DNA of 64,000 nucleotides from JAJDUF01 sp965214295. Lineage in GTDB: Bacteria > Chloroflexota > UBA11872 > UBA12225 > JAJDUF01. The notes beneath the pieces are model-generated. The model saw only the letters and a program-made list of their open reading frames with translations. It ran no database searches and was not told where the DNA came from. The position numbers were made by a program, and so were the translations under genes. The DNA lies in NCBI GenBank assembly GCA_965214295.1, contig OZ243944.1, positions 3,844,001-3,908,000 of the forward strand, read 5' to 3'. Of this stretch, positions 17,440-26,669 are shown piece after piece (within the stretch, counting starts at the first letter, position 1; the number at the start of each line of letters is the position of its first letter).

Positions 17440-18048
17440 ATGGCACCTCGTCCCGACGTCAGCGCCGAGCGCACCGCGCAGATCGTCGAAGCCGCGATAG
17501 CGGTATTCAGCCGGCTGGGCTTTCACAAAGCCCGCATGGACGACATCGCGCGCGAGGCCGGCGTCAGCAAGGGCACGCTGTATTGGTATTTCGAGAGCAA
17601 GGACGCCATTACCAAGGCGCTGCTCCAGCACCTCTTTGAGCAGGAAGTGCAGGAGGTGACGACCATGCTCGCTGCCGAGGGATCGGTCAGTGAGCGGCTC
17701 CTCGCGCTCACGCAGCAGCTCGCCGGCAGGTTGCAGCAGCGGGAGAAGCTGATTCCAATCATCCACGAGTTCTACGCGACGGCAACTCGCGACCCGACAG
17801 TGCAGCGCACGCTGGCCAACTACATCCAAGCCTACCGCGAGCTGCTCGCCGCGCACATTCAGCAGGGCATCGAGCGCGGCGAGTTCCACCTGCCCGATGC
17901 GGAAGCCGCAGCCACCATTATCGGGGCCATCGTCGAAGGGTTGGCCTTGCTCTGGATGATTGACCCACAGACGGTCCGCTGGCGCGATACGTTTCCCCTG
18001 GCCATGCAGCTCTTGCTGGCCGGCATGCGCGCCGACCGAAAGGAGTAG
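17440..18048 (+). CDS. TetR/AcrR family transcriptional repressor
   Basis: 202 residues. The N-terminal HTH (about residues 10-57) is canonical: RTAQIVEAAIAVFSRLGFHKARMDDIAREAGVSKGTLYWYFESKDAI. The rest is the all-helical ligand-binding/dimerisation domain, with WMIDPQTVRWRD near the C-terminus as in regulators of this group. It is first in an operon with an ABC exporter ATPase (3-bp gap, whose ribosome site AAGGAG lies within the end of tetR) and permease. With the operator at 17401-17428 the sequence supports a self-repressing circuit that derepresses the exporter on ligand binding. The ligand is unknown. Confidence 0.95.
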   Translation: MAPRPDVSAERTAQIVEAAIAVFSRLGFHKARMDDIAREAGVSKGTLYWYFESKDAITKALLQHLFEQEVQEVTTMLAAEGSVSERLLALTQQLAGRLQQREKLIPIIHEFYATATRDPTVQRTLANYIQAYRELLAAHIQQGIERGEFHLPDAEAAATIIGAIVEGLALLWMIDPQTVRWRDTFPLAMQLLLAGMRADRKE

Positions 18049-18051
18049 GCA

Positions 18052-18822
18052 ATGACTACGGTAGCTCCCGACGCACCATCGGCACCTCCTGCCGCACCTG
18101 GGCCAGCCATAGCGGCTCGCCTAGTCGAGGTCCACAAGCGCTTCCCGCTGGGCCAGGTAGAGGTCGCTGCCCTACGAGGAGTCAGCCTCGACATCAGGGC
18201 CGGCGAATTCCTGGTCATCCTCGGGCCGAGCGGCTCCGGCAAAACCACGCTACTCAACCTGCTCGGTGGCCTCGACGCCCCCTCAGCCGGGCAAGTGGTG
18301 GTTGACGGCCAAGACCTTAGCGGCCTCGCCGACCGCGAGCTGACCCGCTACCGGCGTGAGCGGGTGGGGTTCGTCTTCCAGTTCTTCAACCTCATTCCGA
18401 CCCTCACCGCCGCCGAGAACATCGAGTTTGCCCTGGAGCTGGTCGAGCGCGACGCCAAGCGCGTCGCCGCGCGGACCGCAGAGCTGCTCGACCAGGTGGG
18501 CTTGGCGGAACGCGCCGATCATTTTCCCAGTCGGCTGTCAGGTGGCGAGCAGCAGCGCGTCGCCATTGCCCGCGCGCTGGCCAAGAATCCTTCCCTGCTC
18601 TTGTGCGACGAGCCGACGGGTAACCTGGATTTCCGTACCGGCATCCGGGTCCTCGCGCTCCTGCGCCAGGTGACGGCGGCGCAAGGGCGCTCCTGCGCGC
18701 TCGTCACGCACAACAGCGTCATCGGCGAAATGGCAGACCGCGTCGTCCGGCTGCGCGACGGAATGATCGAAGAAGAGCTGGTCCACGAACGGCCCAAAGA
18801 CCCGGCGGAGATTAGGTGGTAG
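18052..18822 (+). CDS. ABC transporter ATP-binding protein (LolD/MacB type)
   Basis: 256 residues. Walker A GPSGSGKTT (58-66), Q-loop FVFQFFNLIPTLTAAEN (109-122), signature LSGGEQQR (162-169), Walker B LLLCDEPTGNLD (182-193) and switch His in VTHNS are all present. An N-terminal Ala/Pro-rich extension of about 20 residues is unusual. The pattern GVSLDIRAGEF...GPSGSGKTTLLNLLGGLD is that of ATPases paired with FtsX-type permeases (MacB, LolCDE), which do mechanotransmission or lipoprotein/peptide export rather than classical import. The permease gene follows by 3 bp. Confidence 0.95.
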   Translation: MTTVAPDAPSAPPAAPGPAIAARLVEVHKRFPLGQVEVAALRGVSLDIRAGEFLVILGPSGSGKTTLLNLLGGLDAPSAGQVVVDGQDLSGLADRELTRYRRERVGFVFQFFNLIPTLTAAENIEFALELVERDAKRVAARTAELLDQVGLAERADHFPSRLSGGEQQRVAIARALAKNPSLLLCDEPTGNLDFRTGIRVLALLRQVTAAQGRSCALVTHNSVIGEMADRVVRLRDGMIEEELVHERPKDPAEIRW

Positions 18823-18825
18823 ACC

Positions 18826-21192
18826 ATGAAGAAACGGCATCGCCTCATCATCCGTGGTCTGCTGGCCCACAAACTCCAGTTCCTAGCGCTCACCACCATC
18901 ATCATGCTCGGCGCAGCCCTGTTTGTGGCGATGGTGTCTGCCTTCGATAACCTGGGCGGGTCGTTTCAGCGGACTTATGACGAATTGCGCTTTGCCGATT
19001 ACACGGTCGGCGTGCGGAGCGCACCCCAGGAAGCTGCCGCGGAGGTGCGTCAGCTTGATAACGTTGCCGCGGCCGAGGGCCGGCTCGTGCTCGACACCGG
19101 CCTGCATAGCGACGGCGGCCACCCCATCCACGCCCGGCTTATCGGCCTGCCCCTGGAGCGCCGCCCAGCGGTCAATGACGTGCTGGTGCAACAAGGCGCC
19201 TATTGGACACCACAGGATCGCAATGTCGTTCTGGTGGAGAGCCACTTTGCCGAATACCATCAGCTCGAACCGGGCGACCGCTTGACGTTCATCACGCCGC
19301 AGGGGCAGCAGGAGGTACGCATCATAGGCATCGCGGCCAGCCCAGAGTATCTCATCAACGCTGCGAGTACGCTGGACATTCTGCCTTCGGCCCGGCGCTT
19401 TGGGGTGTTCTTCGTGCCGCTGCCCCAGCTCCAGCGTCTTTTCGGCCTTGACGGGCAGATCAACGACGTTGCGGTGACGGTCCGCAATCCCTCGGAGCGC
19501 GAAGCGACGATTGCCACCACGGAAGCGCTACTCCGGCCCTCTACCCTCACTCAGACGGTGCGGCAAGAGGATCAGCCGAGTAATGCCGCGTTGCAGCTCG
19601 ACCTGCAAGGGGCGGAAGAGATGGCCAACCTCCTCCCAACCCTCATTCTCATCGTCGCCGCCCTCAGCATCTTCATTGCTCTCAGCCGAATGGTCCAGGC
19701 GCAACGGGAGCAGATTGGCCTCTTCATGGCCCTGGGCTACAGCCGGGGGACTGTCTTGCGCCACTACCTCGCGTATGCGGTGCTCATCGCCCTCGTCGGC
19801 TCACTGGCGGGGGGCGCGTTAGGGCTGTGGCTGGGGACCGGACTGACCACTGTCTATGCCGACACGCTCGGTATCCCCCTCGTCGAGCACGAGTTTCAGC
19901 CTCAGCCCCCGATCACCGCGATGGTTGTGAGCATAGTGATGGCGCTCGTCGCCGGTCTCGTCCCGGCCTGGCGTTCCGCCCGCATGCAGCCGGCCGCTGC
20001 GATGCGCCGCGATCCCCAGATTGCCCTCGTGAAGGGCGGTATCCCCTGGATAGAGCGGGCGCTACGGCTCGTGCTTACTCCGCCCTTGACGCTCCGCATC
20101 CCCCTCCGCGCCATCTTCCGCACGCGCGTGCGGTCGCTGTACACCGTGGCCGGGGTGAGCTTTGCGATGGTGCTCCTCCTGACCAGCGCCGGCATATTCG
20201 ACACCATGACCAACATGCTCGACCGCCAGTACGAGCGGGCGGAGCGGTGGGACCTCGATGTCAGCCTCCGCGCAACGACCGACGCTGCCGTCTGGCAGAC
20301 CGTCGCAGCCTGGCCCGAAGTGCGGTCGGTCGAGCCGACGCTGGAAGGCTTCGGCCAGCTGGACCGCGCTGGGCAGAGCGTAGACATGCTGGTCATGGCG
20401 CTTCCGAACGACACGCGGCTGCACCGTTTTCAACTCCCGGATAGCCCGAGCGCCCGCTTGGGCAACGGCCGTGCGATCTTGTCTCTCTACGCGAGCCGGG
20501 AGCTTGATGCCGTAGCCGGCGACCGCGTGACGCTGCACACGCCAACACAGACAACGACGCTGACGGTGGCCGGTGTGACCCACGAGTCGCTGGGGACCAG
20601 CGGTGTCTTCTTGGGGCTGACGGACGCCCAGCAATTAGCGGGTACCGAGGGCCTCTACAACGGCATGTTGATCGCCACCGCAGCCGGCCAAGCGGAGACC
20701 GTCACTGCACGCCTCTACGACCTGCCGGGTATCGAGCGCGTCAATGTGAAGGCCCACACCGTAGAAGACTGGAACGAGTTCCTACGTCTGCCCTACACCA
20801 TGACCCGGATACTACTCGTTGGGGCACTCGTCATGGCCGGGGCAATTGTCTTCAACACGGTCACGGTCAACGTGCTGGAGCGGCAGCGCGAGCTGGCGAC
20901 CATGCGGACCTTGGGCCAAACCCGCGGCCGCCTCGCGCTGATGATGGTGTTGGAGAACGTGCTGGTCGGCGCCGGCGCCTTGGTGCCTGGCTTTCTGCTC
21001 GGAACAGCCGTCGCTTACTACGTCATGACCAGCTTTAGCTCGGATTTGCTGACGATGACCCTTTGGATTGCCCCAAGCTCCTATGCGACCGTGGGCGTCA
21101 GCGTGCTGCTCGTCGTCGCCCTCTCGGTGCTGCCGGCCATTCGCCGCGTCAACCGGATGGACCTTGCCGAGGTCACCAAGGTCTTGACCTAG
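18826..21192 (+). CDS. FtsX-like ABC transporter permease
   Basis: 788 residues. A first membrane helix (about 12-35) is followed by a large extracytoplasmic domain of about 230 residues, then helices around 265-290, 315-340 and 365-385. A second FtsX-type half begins near residue 430 (VAGVSFAMVLLLTSAGIF) with another external domain and three terminal helices (RILLVGALVMAGAIVFNTVTVNVLERQRELATMRTLGQTRG, and so on). This duplicated MacB_PCD/FtsX arrangement is common in Gram-positive and Chloroflexota exporters. It needs the adjacent ATPase. Probable roles are drug/peptide efflux or envelope stress; control is by the upstream TetR. Confidence 0.93.
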   Translation: MKKRHRLIIRGLLAHKLQFLALTTIIMLGAALFVAMVSAFDNLGGSFQRTYDELRFADYTVGVRSAPQEAAAEVRQLDNVAAAEGRLVLDTGLHSDGGHPIHARLIGLPLERRPAVNDVLVQQGAYWTPQDRNVVLVESHFAEYHQLEPGDRLTFITPQGQQEVRIIGIAASPEYLINAASTLDILPSARRFGVFFVPLPQLQRLFGLDGQINDVAVTVRNPSEREATIATTEALLRPSTLTQTVRQEDQPSNAALQLDLQGAEEMANLLPTLILIVAALSIFIALSRMVQAQREQIGLFMALGYSRGTVLRHYLAYAVLIALVGSLAGGALGLWLGTGLTTVYADTLGIPLVEHEFQPQPPITAMVVSIVMALVAGLVPAWRSARMQPAAAMRRDPQIALVKGGIPWIERALRLVLTPPLTLRIPLRAIFRTRVRSLYTVAGVSFAMVLLLTSAGIFDTMTNMLDRQYERAERWDLDVSLRATTDAAVWQTVAAWPEVRSVEPTLEGFGQLDRAGQSVDMLVMALPNDTRLHRFQLPDSPSARLGNGRAILSLYASRELDAVAGDRVTLHTPTQTTTLTVAGVTHESLGTSGVFLGLTDAQQLAGTEGLYNGMLIATAAGQAETVTARLYDLPGIERVNVKAHTVEDWNEFLRLPYTMTRILLVGALVMAGAIVFNTVTVNVLERQRELATMRTLGQTRGRLALMMVLENVLVGAGALVPGFLLGTAVAYYVMTSFSSDLLTMTLWIAPSSYATVGVSVLLVVALSVLPAIRRVNRMDLAEVTKVLT

Positions 21193-21199
21193 GCTTCGA

Positions 21200-22855
21200 T
21201 CACTCGATCACCACGTCGAGCACCGCCGGCTTGCCGGAAGCCAGAGCACGCTCCAGCTCCGGGCCGATCTCCGCCGGGTCCTCGATGCGCCGGCCATGGA
21301 CACCGAACGCCTGTGCCAGGGCGGCAAAGTCGAAGGGCTGGGCGAAGTCCGTGCCCAGGTAGGCGGGCTGATAGTCCGGCTCTGGCGAGAACAACTGCAC
21401 GTAGAGGTCCAAGTTGACCTTGAGGACATTGTAGGAGCGGTTGTTGCAGATGCAGTAGACGACGGGGATATTCTCCACCGCCGCAGTCCACAGCGCTTGC
21501 ACGGTCATCATCGCGCTCCCGTCTCCTACGATGGCCACAACCGGCCGGCCGGGCTGCGCCAACTGGATTCCCAGCGCCATCCCCATCCCCCAACCGATGG
21601 CACCACCGCGCGCCGCGTAGAAGCTGCCGGGCGTATTGAACTTCCTGGCGGCATAGACCATCCCCGCGGAGCTTACGGAATCGTTGCAGACCACCGCGTC
21701 ATCAGGGAGCGCCGCAGCGACGGCGCTCATCATGGTCGCCACCCCCATCGGCTGCCGGCCACGCTCACTGGCAACTTGCTGCCGGAACTCCTCCGCCTGC
21801 GCGGCCGTCTCCTCCGCGAGGGTGTTGCATCTGGTAGCGGCAGCTTGGCGCTCGGCGCGGCTCATACACGCCCCCAGGGCCGCGCCAAGCTCGGCCAGCC
21901 CCATCTTGGGCGAGGAGAGGATGGCCAGGTGCGTCGGCTCGGAGCGACCGAGCGCAGCAGCATCGCTGTCCAGATGAATGAGCGTGGCCGCGGCCGGCAG
22001 CGTCGCCCCCGGCTGGTAAAAGAGATCGCTGAACACGTGTGTTCCGACGGCCAACACGACATCGGCCGCCCGGACCGCCCGGCGACTAGCCTGATTCCTG
22101 GGAGCGAACACGCCCATAAACTGTGGATGGCCCGTCGGGAAATTGACTTGCGATCCCAGGTGCGAGTACACGCGCGCCCCTGTCAACTCGGCCACGCGCA
22201 CCGCTTCCGCTGCCCCGTCGTCTTCACCAACGCGGTCGCCGACGATGAGCACCGGCCGGTCTGCGCTGGCGAGGTGCGCCGCCGCTTCCCCGATGGCCTC
22301 GCGGTCCGGCCGGGCCGCACTCCGAGCTGCCCGTGAAGGCACCAGCTCCATCTCCGCCGCCGCCTCGAGGGCGTTGCCTGAGAAGCCCACGAAGACCGGG
22401 CCGGTGGGCGGCGTGCGGGCGGCGGTAAAGGCGCGGCGCAGCACTGCTGGGAACTGCTCGGCGTGGGTAATCTCGACGCTCCACTTCGTGAACGGCTCGC
22501 ACATCCGGGCGAGGTCGGCGCGCCCTTCCGCCAGCTTCCGCACGTCCTTGTTGGCCGCCGTGACGACCAGTGGGGTGCCGCTGAAGTTGGAGTCGTTGAG
22601 CAAACTCAAGCCGTTCGCCAAGCCGCTGTCAATGTGTAGGCTCACGAAACCGACTTTGCCGCTGGCACGAGCGTAGCCCTCCGCCATCCCCACTGCCACA
22701 CCTTCCTGCACACACAGGACGTACTTCATGTCCGGGCACTCCGCCAGCGCCTCCAGGAAAGGCCCCTCGCTGGTGCCGGGGTTTCCGAAGACGTACTGCA
22801 CACCCTCGGCTTGCAGCATCCCCGTAAGCGCGTATTTTCCCTTCATCACTGGCAT
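21200..22855 (-). CDS. Thiamine-diphosphate enzyme (acetolactate synthase/benzoylformate decarboxylase family)
   Basis: Start ATG at 22855 has GAGGAG 8 bases upstream; 551 residues. Three ThDP-enzyme domains are visible. The Pyr domain has VFGNPGTSEGPFLEAL and the catalytic Glu in VQEGVAVGMAEGYAR (about residue 54). The middle domain has PVLIVGDRVGEDDGAAEAVRVAELTGA. The PP domain has GDGSAMMTVQALWTAAVENIPVVYCICNNRSYN with the cofactor-binding GDG...NN motif. The GNPGTSE start favours benzoylformate-decarboxylase-like enzymes over acetolactate synthase. Substrate unknown, probably a 2-oxo acid. It is convergent with the ABC permease, 7 bp apart. Confidence 0.9.
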   Translation of the reverse strand: MPVMKGKYALTGMLQAEGVQYVFGNPGTSEGPFLEALAECPDMKYVLCVQEGVAVGMAEGYARASGKVGFVSLHIDSGLANGLSLLNDSNFSGTPLVVTAANKDVRKLAEGRADLARMCEPFTKWSVEITHAEQFPAVLRRAFTAARTPPTGPVFVGFSGNALEAAAEMELVPSRAARSAARPDREAIGEAAAHLASADRPVLIVGDRVGEDDGAAEAVRVAELTGARVYSHLGSQVNFPTGHPQFMGVFAPRNQASRRAVRAADVVLAVGTHVFSDLFYQPGATLPAAATLIHLDSDAAALGRSEPTHLAILSSPKMGLAELGAALGACMSRAERQAAATRCNTLAEETAAQAEEFRQQVASERGRQPMGVATMMSAVAAALPDDAVVCNDSVSSAGMVYAARKFNTPGSFYAARGGAIGWGMGMALGIQLAQPGRPVVAIVGDGSAMMTVQALWTAAVENIPVVYCICNNRSYNVLKVNLDLYVQLFSPEPDYQPAYLGTDFAQPFDFAALAQAFGVHGRRIEDPAEIGPELERALASGKPAVLDVVIE

Positions 22856-23112
22856 GTCGTTTTCTCCTCGTGCGTCCCTGACGAATATGCGCCGTACCCG
22901 ATTGCAAGCACCAAACCAACTCTGCACGAGGTACAGCACTGGCCGCTCAGTCCCCTTGATTGTAGCGCCGGTTCCCTACTCGGCCCTCTCCCTCGCCCTC
23001 CCCCGGAGCAAACTCCCGGGGCAGGAATGTGCCGTCCCCCCACCGCAGCGCGGGGACCACAGGGAGGCTGTCTGCTTTACGGCACGCTCGCCGCCCGCCA
23101 TAATCCCGCTGA

Positions 23113-24573
23113 GTGAACACCACCATGCACTCCTACCGCCGCGGCACATGCTCGAACGGATCCCGGTGCAGTATGCCGGCCAACCGGTGCTACCCCGCCG
23201 GCGGCCTCAGCGTCATCGTCGGGCTGCTGGCGCTGTTGGGCATCAGCCTGGTGCCCGCATCGGTCGCGTGGGCCGATGTAGCCCACCAGCCGATACTCAC
23301 GACCGGCGCGGTCGTCTCCCTCCAAGGCACGCCGCACCTCTGGATCGCCGACGATGAGGAGACCCTCCACTGGGTCGGAGATACCCGCGCCCTGGCCGAG
23401 CGACAGGTCAACTGGACGCACCGGACGGAAGTCACCCTATCCGAGCTTCAAGACTTGCGGCGCGGCGATCCTTGGCTCTCGGCCGGGCTGCTGAAGGACG
23501 GCGCCTTGCTCTACCTCGTGCATTGGCCCAGCCATGATGCCGTACCCCGGCTGCTGCACATCCAGTCGGTCGCCGACCTTGAGCTGTTCGGCGTCGGCTG
23601 GCGCAACTACGGCACCCTGGTCTTTGAGCCGGCCGCTTGGGAGCGAGAATTCGGGCTGCAGGTGGCGAGCCTAAACCGCGCTGCGCTCCCGCTGGTGACC
23701 GGCCCGACCCTGGCTTGGGGCGAGTTCGGCGACACACCGGGCGAGTTCGACAACCCGCGGGGAATCGCGGTAGACCCAGCCGGACACATCTACGTCGCGG
23801 ACTATCAAAATGACCGTATCCAAAAGCTCTCGGCCGCCGGCCAGCCGCTCGCCCAATGGGGAACGAGCGGCGATGGGCCGGGACAATTCCGCGGCCCCAG
23901 AAGTGTCGCCTTGGATATCCAAGGCAACATCTACGTCGCCGACCATTGGGGTCACCGAGTCCAAAAGCTCTCGCCAACCGGGCAGCCGCTAGCGCAATGG
24001 GGCATCTATGGGCAAGCACCGGGGCAGTTCGATCATCCGACGGCAGTGGCGGTGGATACGCACGGCAACGTCTACGTCGCCGAGTACTGGGCACACCGGG
24101 TCCAGAAACTATCTCCCACCGGGCAACCGCTCGCAGTGTGGGGCAGCCAAGGCTCCGCCCCCGGACAGCTACTCTGGCCCCGGGACCTCGCGCTCGACTC
24201 CGCCGGCAACGTCTACGTCGCGGATAGCGGCAACAATCGCATCCAGAAGTTCTCGCCGAGCGGCCAGCCGCTCCTACAATGGGAAATCAACGCCGACCCG
24301 CTCGACCCGCGGACCGAGCCGGTTGCTCCGACCGCCGTCGCCACCGATGCCGCGGGCAACGTCTACGTCGCCAGCGAAAAGTGGCTTGCGAAATACTCGC
24401 CGGAGGGCCGGCTGCTCGCCCAACGCCAGCCGGCCCGCTACGGGCCTGGACAGTTCTACCGCCTCACCGGCTTGGTCGTAGACGCGCAGGGCACGCTCTT
24501 CGTGCTCGACCGGGGGGCCAGTAGTGTCGTGCAGGTACCCGCCAGCGCCCTGCAGCCGATCACAGGCGCCTAG
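23113..24573 (+). CDS. Secreted NHL-repeat beta-propeller protein
   Basis: 486 residues from GTG 23113; M5 and M21 are alternative starts. The hydrophobic segment GLSVIVGLLALLGISLVPASVAWA is an export signal, cleaved after AWA. Residues about 50-185 are a unique domain with HLWIADDEETLHWVGDTRALAERQVNW. Then at least six NHL-type blades follow, each of the form GQFxxPxxVAVDxxGNIYVADxxxxRVQKLSPTGQPLAQWG, so the product is an extracellular six-blade propeller. Such domains bind protein, RNA or carbohydrate; here it is likely a surface-binding or adhesion protein. The DNA repeats in 23700-24480 are explained by the blades. Confidence 0.9.
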   Translation: MNTTMHSYRRGTCSNGSRCSMPANRCYPAGGLSVIVGLLALLGISLVPASVAWADVAHQPILTTGAVVSLQGTPHLWIADDEETLHWVGDTRALAERQVNWTHRTEVTLSELQDLRRGDPWLSAGLLKDGALLYLVHWPSHDAVPRLLHIQSVADLELFGVGWRNYGTLVFEPAAWEREFGLQVASLNRAALPLVTGPTLAWGEFGDTPGEFDNPRGIAVDPAGHIYVADYQNDRIQKLSAAGQPLAQWGTSGDGPGQFRGPRSVALDIQGNIYVADHWGHRVQKLSPTGQPLAQWGIYGQAPGQFDHPTAVAVDTHGNVYVAEYWAHRVQKLSPTGQPLAVWGSQGSAPGQLLWPRDLALDSAGNVYVADSGNNRIQKFSPSGQPLLQWEINADPLDPRTEPVAPTAVATDAAGNVYVASEKWLAKYSPEGRLLAQRQPARYGPGQFYRLTGLVVDAQGTLFVLDRGASSVVQVPASALQPITGA

Positions 24574-24600
24574 CTCCCCGTCCCTACTCCCTTGCCAGTC

Positions 24601-25734
24601 TCACCAGTTGGTGAAGGAGCCGTCCTCCCGGTGGAGGTGGGCACGCGGGACGGGACGGCAGGGCAAGCGCGCGGCCGCCTCGCGGTCGAACACCACGCCC
24701 AGCCCCGGCCGCTCCGGCGGGAGCAGATAGCCGTCTTCCCAGGTCATCTGCACCGGCACCACGTTGGTCAGCGCCGTATTCGGCTTCTGAGGCTGCTCCA
24801 TCACCCCGACGTTGTTGCACGCCAGATTGAGCGCCAGGCAGGCGGCGGACGACACCGGCCCCAGCGGATTGTGCGTGGCCAGCTTGATGTAGTGGGTCTC
24901 GGCCCAGCCGGCAACCTTCTTGGCTTCCGTAATCCCGCCGACGATGCAGAGATCGGTGCGCGCATAGTCAATCAGGTCGTGCTCGATCAGCTCGCGGAAC
25001 TCCCACTTGCTGGCATATTGCTCCCCCGCGGCGAGCGGCACCGACACATGCCGGCGCAAGTGGTGGAACGAAGCCGCGTTCTCACTGCGAATGGGATCCT
25101 CGATAAAAAAGGGATGGTACGGCTCGACCGCGCGGCAGAACCGGATTGTATCGGCCGGGTCCAGCCGGGTATGCACATCGAAGCAAATTTCGATTTCTTC
25201 ACCGACGGCGTTGCGTACCGCTTCGACCATGGCAATCGACTCGCGCACCGCCCGCGCCGGCTCGAACAGATTGCCCACCGTATTCGGGCTGAAGCGAACG
25301 AACTTCCAGCCCTGCTCCTTCGTGCGGAGACAGCTCTCGACCAGCGCCTCGATGGTGCCACCACCGTTGTGCGGATAGCACACCACCCGGTCGCGGGCGC
25401 GGCCCCCCAGTAGCTCATACACGGGCACCCCCAGCGCCTGACCCTTGATGTCCCACAGCGCGATGTCTATGGCCGACACGGCGCTCGACACCACAATTCC
25501 ACCGGGGAAGAAGCCGCCACGGAACATCCGCTGCCACAGATGCTCCGTGCGAAACGGGTCTTCACCGAGCAAGAACGGCTTGAGGTGGCCTTCGACGTAG
25601 GCGGCGATAGCGAGCATCTGCGGCGTCGCTCCGGCCTCACCCACGCCACTGAGTCCGGCGTCCGTGTCCACAACCACGAAGAGCGCGTCCCGTCCATCGT
25701 GTACCGGGTAAGCGGTAACGTCCGTTATCTTCAT
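24601..25734 (-). CDS. Galactonate dehydratase-like enolase-superfamily enzyme
   Basis: 377 residues, complete. Active-site pattern is the D-galactonate/mannonate dehydratase type: metal ligands D186 (FDVHTR), E212 (FIEDP), E238 (AAGEQY), general acid H188 and H288 (THNPLGP) with E313 (GVMEQPQ). From memory this spacing matches E. coli galactonate dehydratase with an offset of about three residues. Predicted reaction is beta-elimination of water from a sugar acid to a 2-keto-3-deoxy acid. It differs from the KxK-type enolase member at 3717-4880, so the two should act on different acids. Specificity within the subgroup is inference. Confidence 0.88.
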   Translation of the reverse strand: MKITDVTAYPVHDGRDALFVVVDTDAGLSGVGEAGATPQMLAIAAYVEGHLKPFLLGEDPFRTEHLWQRMFRGGFFPGGIVVSSAVSAIDIALWDIKGQALGVPVYELLGGRARDRVVCYPHNGGGTIEALVESCLRTKEQGWKFVRFSPNTVGNLFEPARAVRESIAMVEAVRNAVGEEIEICFDVHTRLDPADTIRFCRAVEPYHPFFIEDPIRSENAASFHHLRRHVSVPLAAGEQYASKWEFRELIEHDLIDYARTDLCIVGGITEAKKVAGWAETHYIKLATHNPLGPVSSAACLALNLACNNVGVMEQPQKPNTALTNVVPVQMTWEDGYLLPPERPGLGVVFDREAAARLPCRPVPRAHLHREDGSFTNW

Positions 25735-25854
25735 TGCCGCTCCATTCTTCAGGGCTTGCTCCAGGCTTCCCGACCGCCCAGGTATACATCACCATACCAT
25801 CGAGCAGACGGTAGGAGCGCGCCGCATCGCGTCCAGGGTGGACCAGCAGTCGTC

Positions 25855-25874
25855 ATTCCGGCCTCCGCCGGAAT
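25855..25874. repeat. CATTCCGGC-type hairpin repeat
   Basis: Arms ATTCCGGC and GCCGGAAT around four bases, flanked by GTC on the left and CCAGGG on the right. Related copies are at 40420-40445, 44422-44440, 52619-52640 and 52732-52751. Repeats of this form are widespread in bacterial genomes. Confidence 0.7.
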
Positions 25875-25948
25875 CCAGGGCGTGTCTCACCCCCGGCCCC
25901 CTCCTCACAAGGGTAGGTAAACGGGCGGAACATGCCATAACCAGCGCC

Positions 25949-25976
25949 GTAGGGGCACGGCATGCCGTGCCCCTAC
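25949..25976. repeat. 28-bp perfect palindrome, GTAGGGGC family (copy 2)
   Basis: Left half GTAGGGGCACGGCA and right half TGCCGTGCCCCTAC are exact reverse complements with no loop. See the imperfect copy at 3226-3253 and the half copy at 43835-43851. Confidence 0.85.
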
Positions 25977-25998
25977 CCCCGCCCGCCTCCGACAGACT

Positions 25999-26031
25999 CC
26001 CCCTCTCTATCGCTCGGCGATGGAGAGGGGG
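25999..26031. repeat. CCCCCTCTC hairpin repeat
   Basis: Arms CCCCCTCTCTATCGC and GCGATGGAGAGGGGG pair with a single G-T difference across a 3-base loop, followed by CTGGGGGGTGAGG. A related hairpin lies inside priA at 43029-43054 and a decayed one at 43780-43830. Confidence 0.8.
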
Positions 26032-26193
26032 CTGGGGGGTGAGGCGCCGACGCCGGGCAGCCGGCCCCCGGCACGTTGACGCTCCCGCCACACCTTGTTA
26101 AGGTAGGCTGGCTTGTGACGCTGCTTTCGGTGTGGATGGCCCCAGACGAGCACTGCAACGGCACCGACTTGGGCCCCGGAGATAGGAGTTGAC

Positions 26194-26610
26194 GTGTTGG
26201 CAATAGCTCTGCGGATCTTGACCGTCGCGACCTTCTTTGTCGGGCTGGGTCTCTGGACCCAGACCATCGGCGGTGAGTTGTGGCGTGGACTGCACCTGCT
26301 ATTCGGAGTGGGCATTGTCGTGCTGGCCATTCTCGTGCTCGGTCCGTGGGCGCGGGGGGCCGCAGCCGCCGGCGTCATGGGCCGCATCGCGTGGTGGTCC
26401 CCGCTGGTCGCTATTGCGCTCGGCCTCCTCCTGTCCCGGTTCTTCCGACTGTGGACGGTCGTAGATATCAACTCGGAAGCAATACGCATTGCCCATGTCA
26501 TCGCCGGTATCGCCGTCGTTGGCCTCATCGAAATAGCGTTGGGCCAGTTGAGAAGGGCCGCGAACGCAGCCGAGCAAAAAGAGGCCGATCCCTCCGACAC
26601 GCCAGCGTGA
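26194..26610 (+). CDS. Four-helix integral membrane protein, 138 aa
   Basis: GTG 26194 is preceded by TAGGAG. The product is almost entirely hydrophobic, with helices at about residues 3-20, 30-50, 65-82 and 98-118, then a charged tail (RRAANAAEQKEADPSDTPA). It has no recognised motif. It lies 60 bp before the CoxD-like AAA gene on the same strand, so it may belong to that transcript, but a functional link is only inferred. Confidence 0.65.
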   Translation: MLAIALRILTVATFFVGLGLWTQTIGGELWRGLHLLFGVGIVVLAILVLGPWARGAAAAGVMGRIAWWSPLVAIALGLLLSRFFRLWTVVDINSEAIRIAHVIAGIAVVGLIEIALGQLRRAANAAEQKEADPSDTPA

Positions 26611-26669
26611 CCACGTCCGACTGGGAATAGGATTGTGCTACCCTAGCGGGCTAGAGTGGATTTGGTACA

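Larger units (their letters stand above)
25735..26193. other. Intergenic stretch with three palindromic repeats
   Basis: No gene is supported in this 459-bp gap. It holds a CATTCCGGC hairpin (25855-25874), a perfect 28-bp palindrome (25949-25976) and a CCCCCTCTC hairpin (25999-26031), each with relatives elsewhere in the window. It looks like a landing zone for small repeats between convergent-free genes. Confidence 0.7.

Noticed and set aside
23700..24480. Regular DNA repeats resembling a CRISPR or tandem-repeat array
   Set aside because: They correspond to the blades of the NHL propeller and differ in every unit; no spacer/repeat pattern of fixed length exists.
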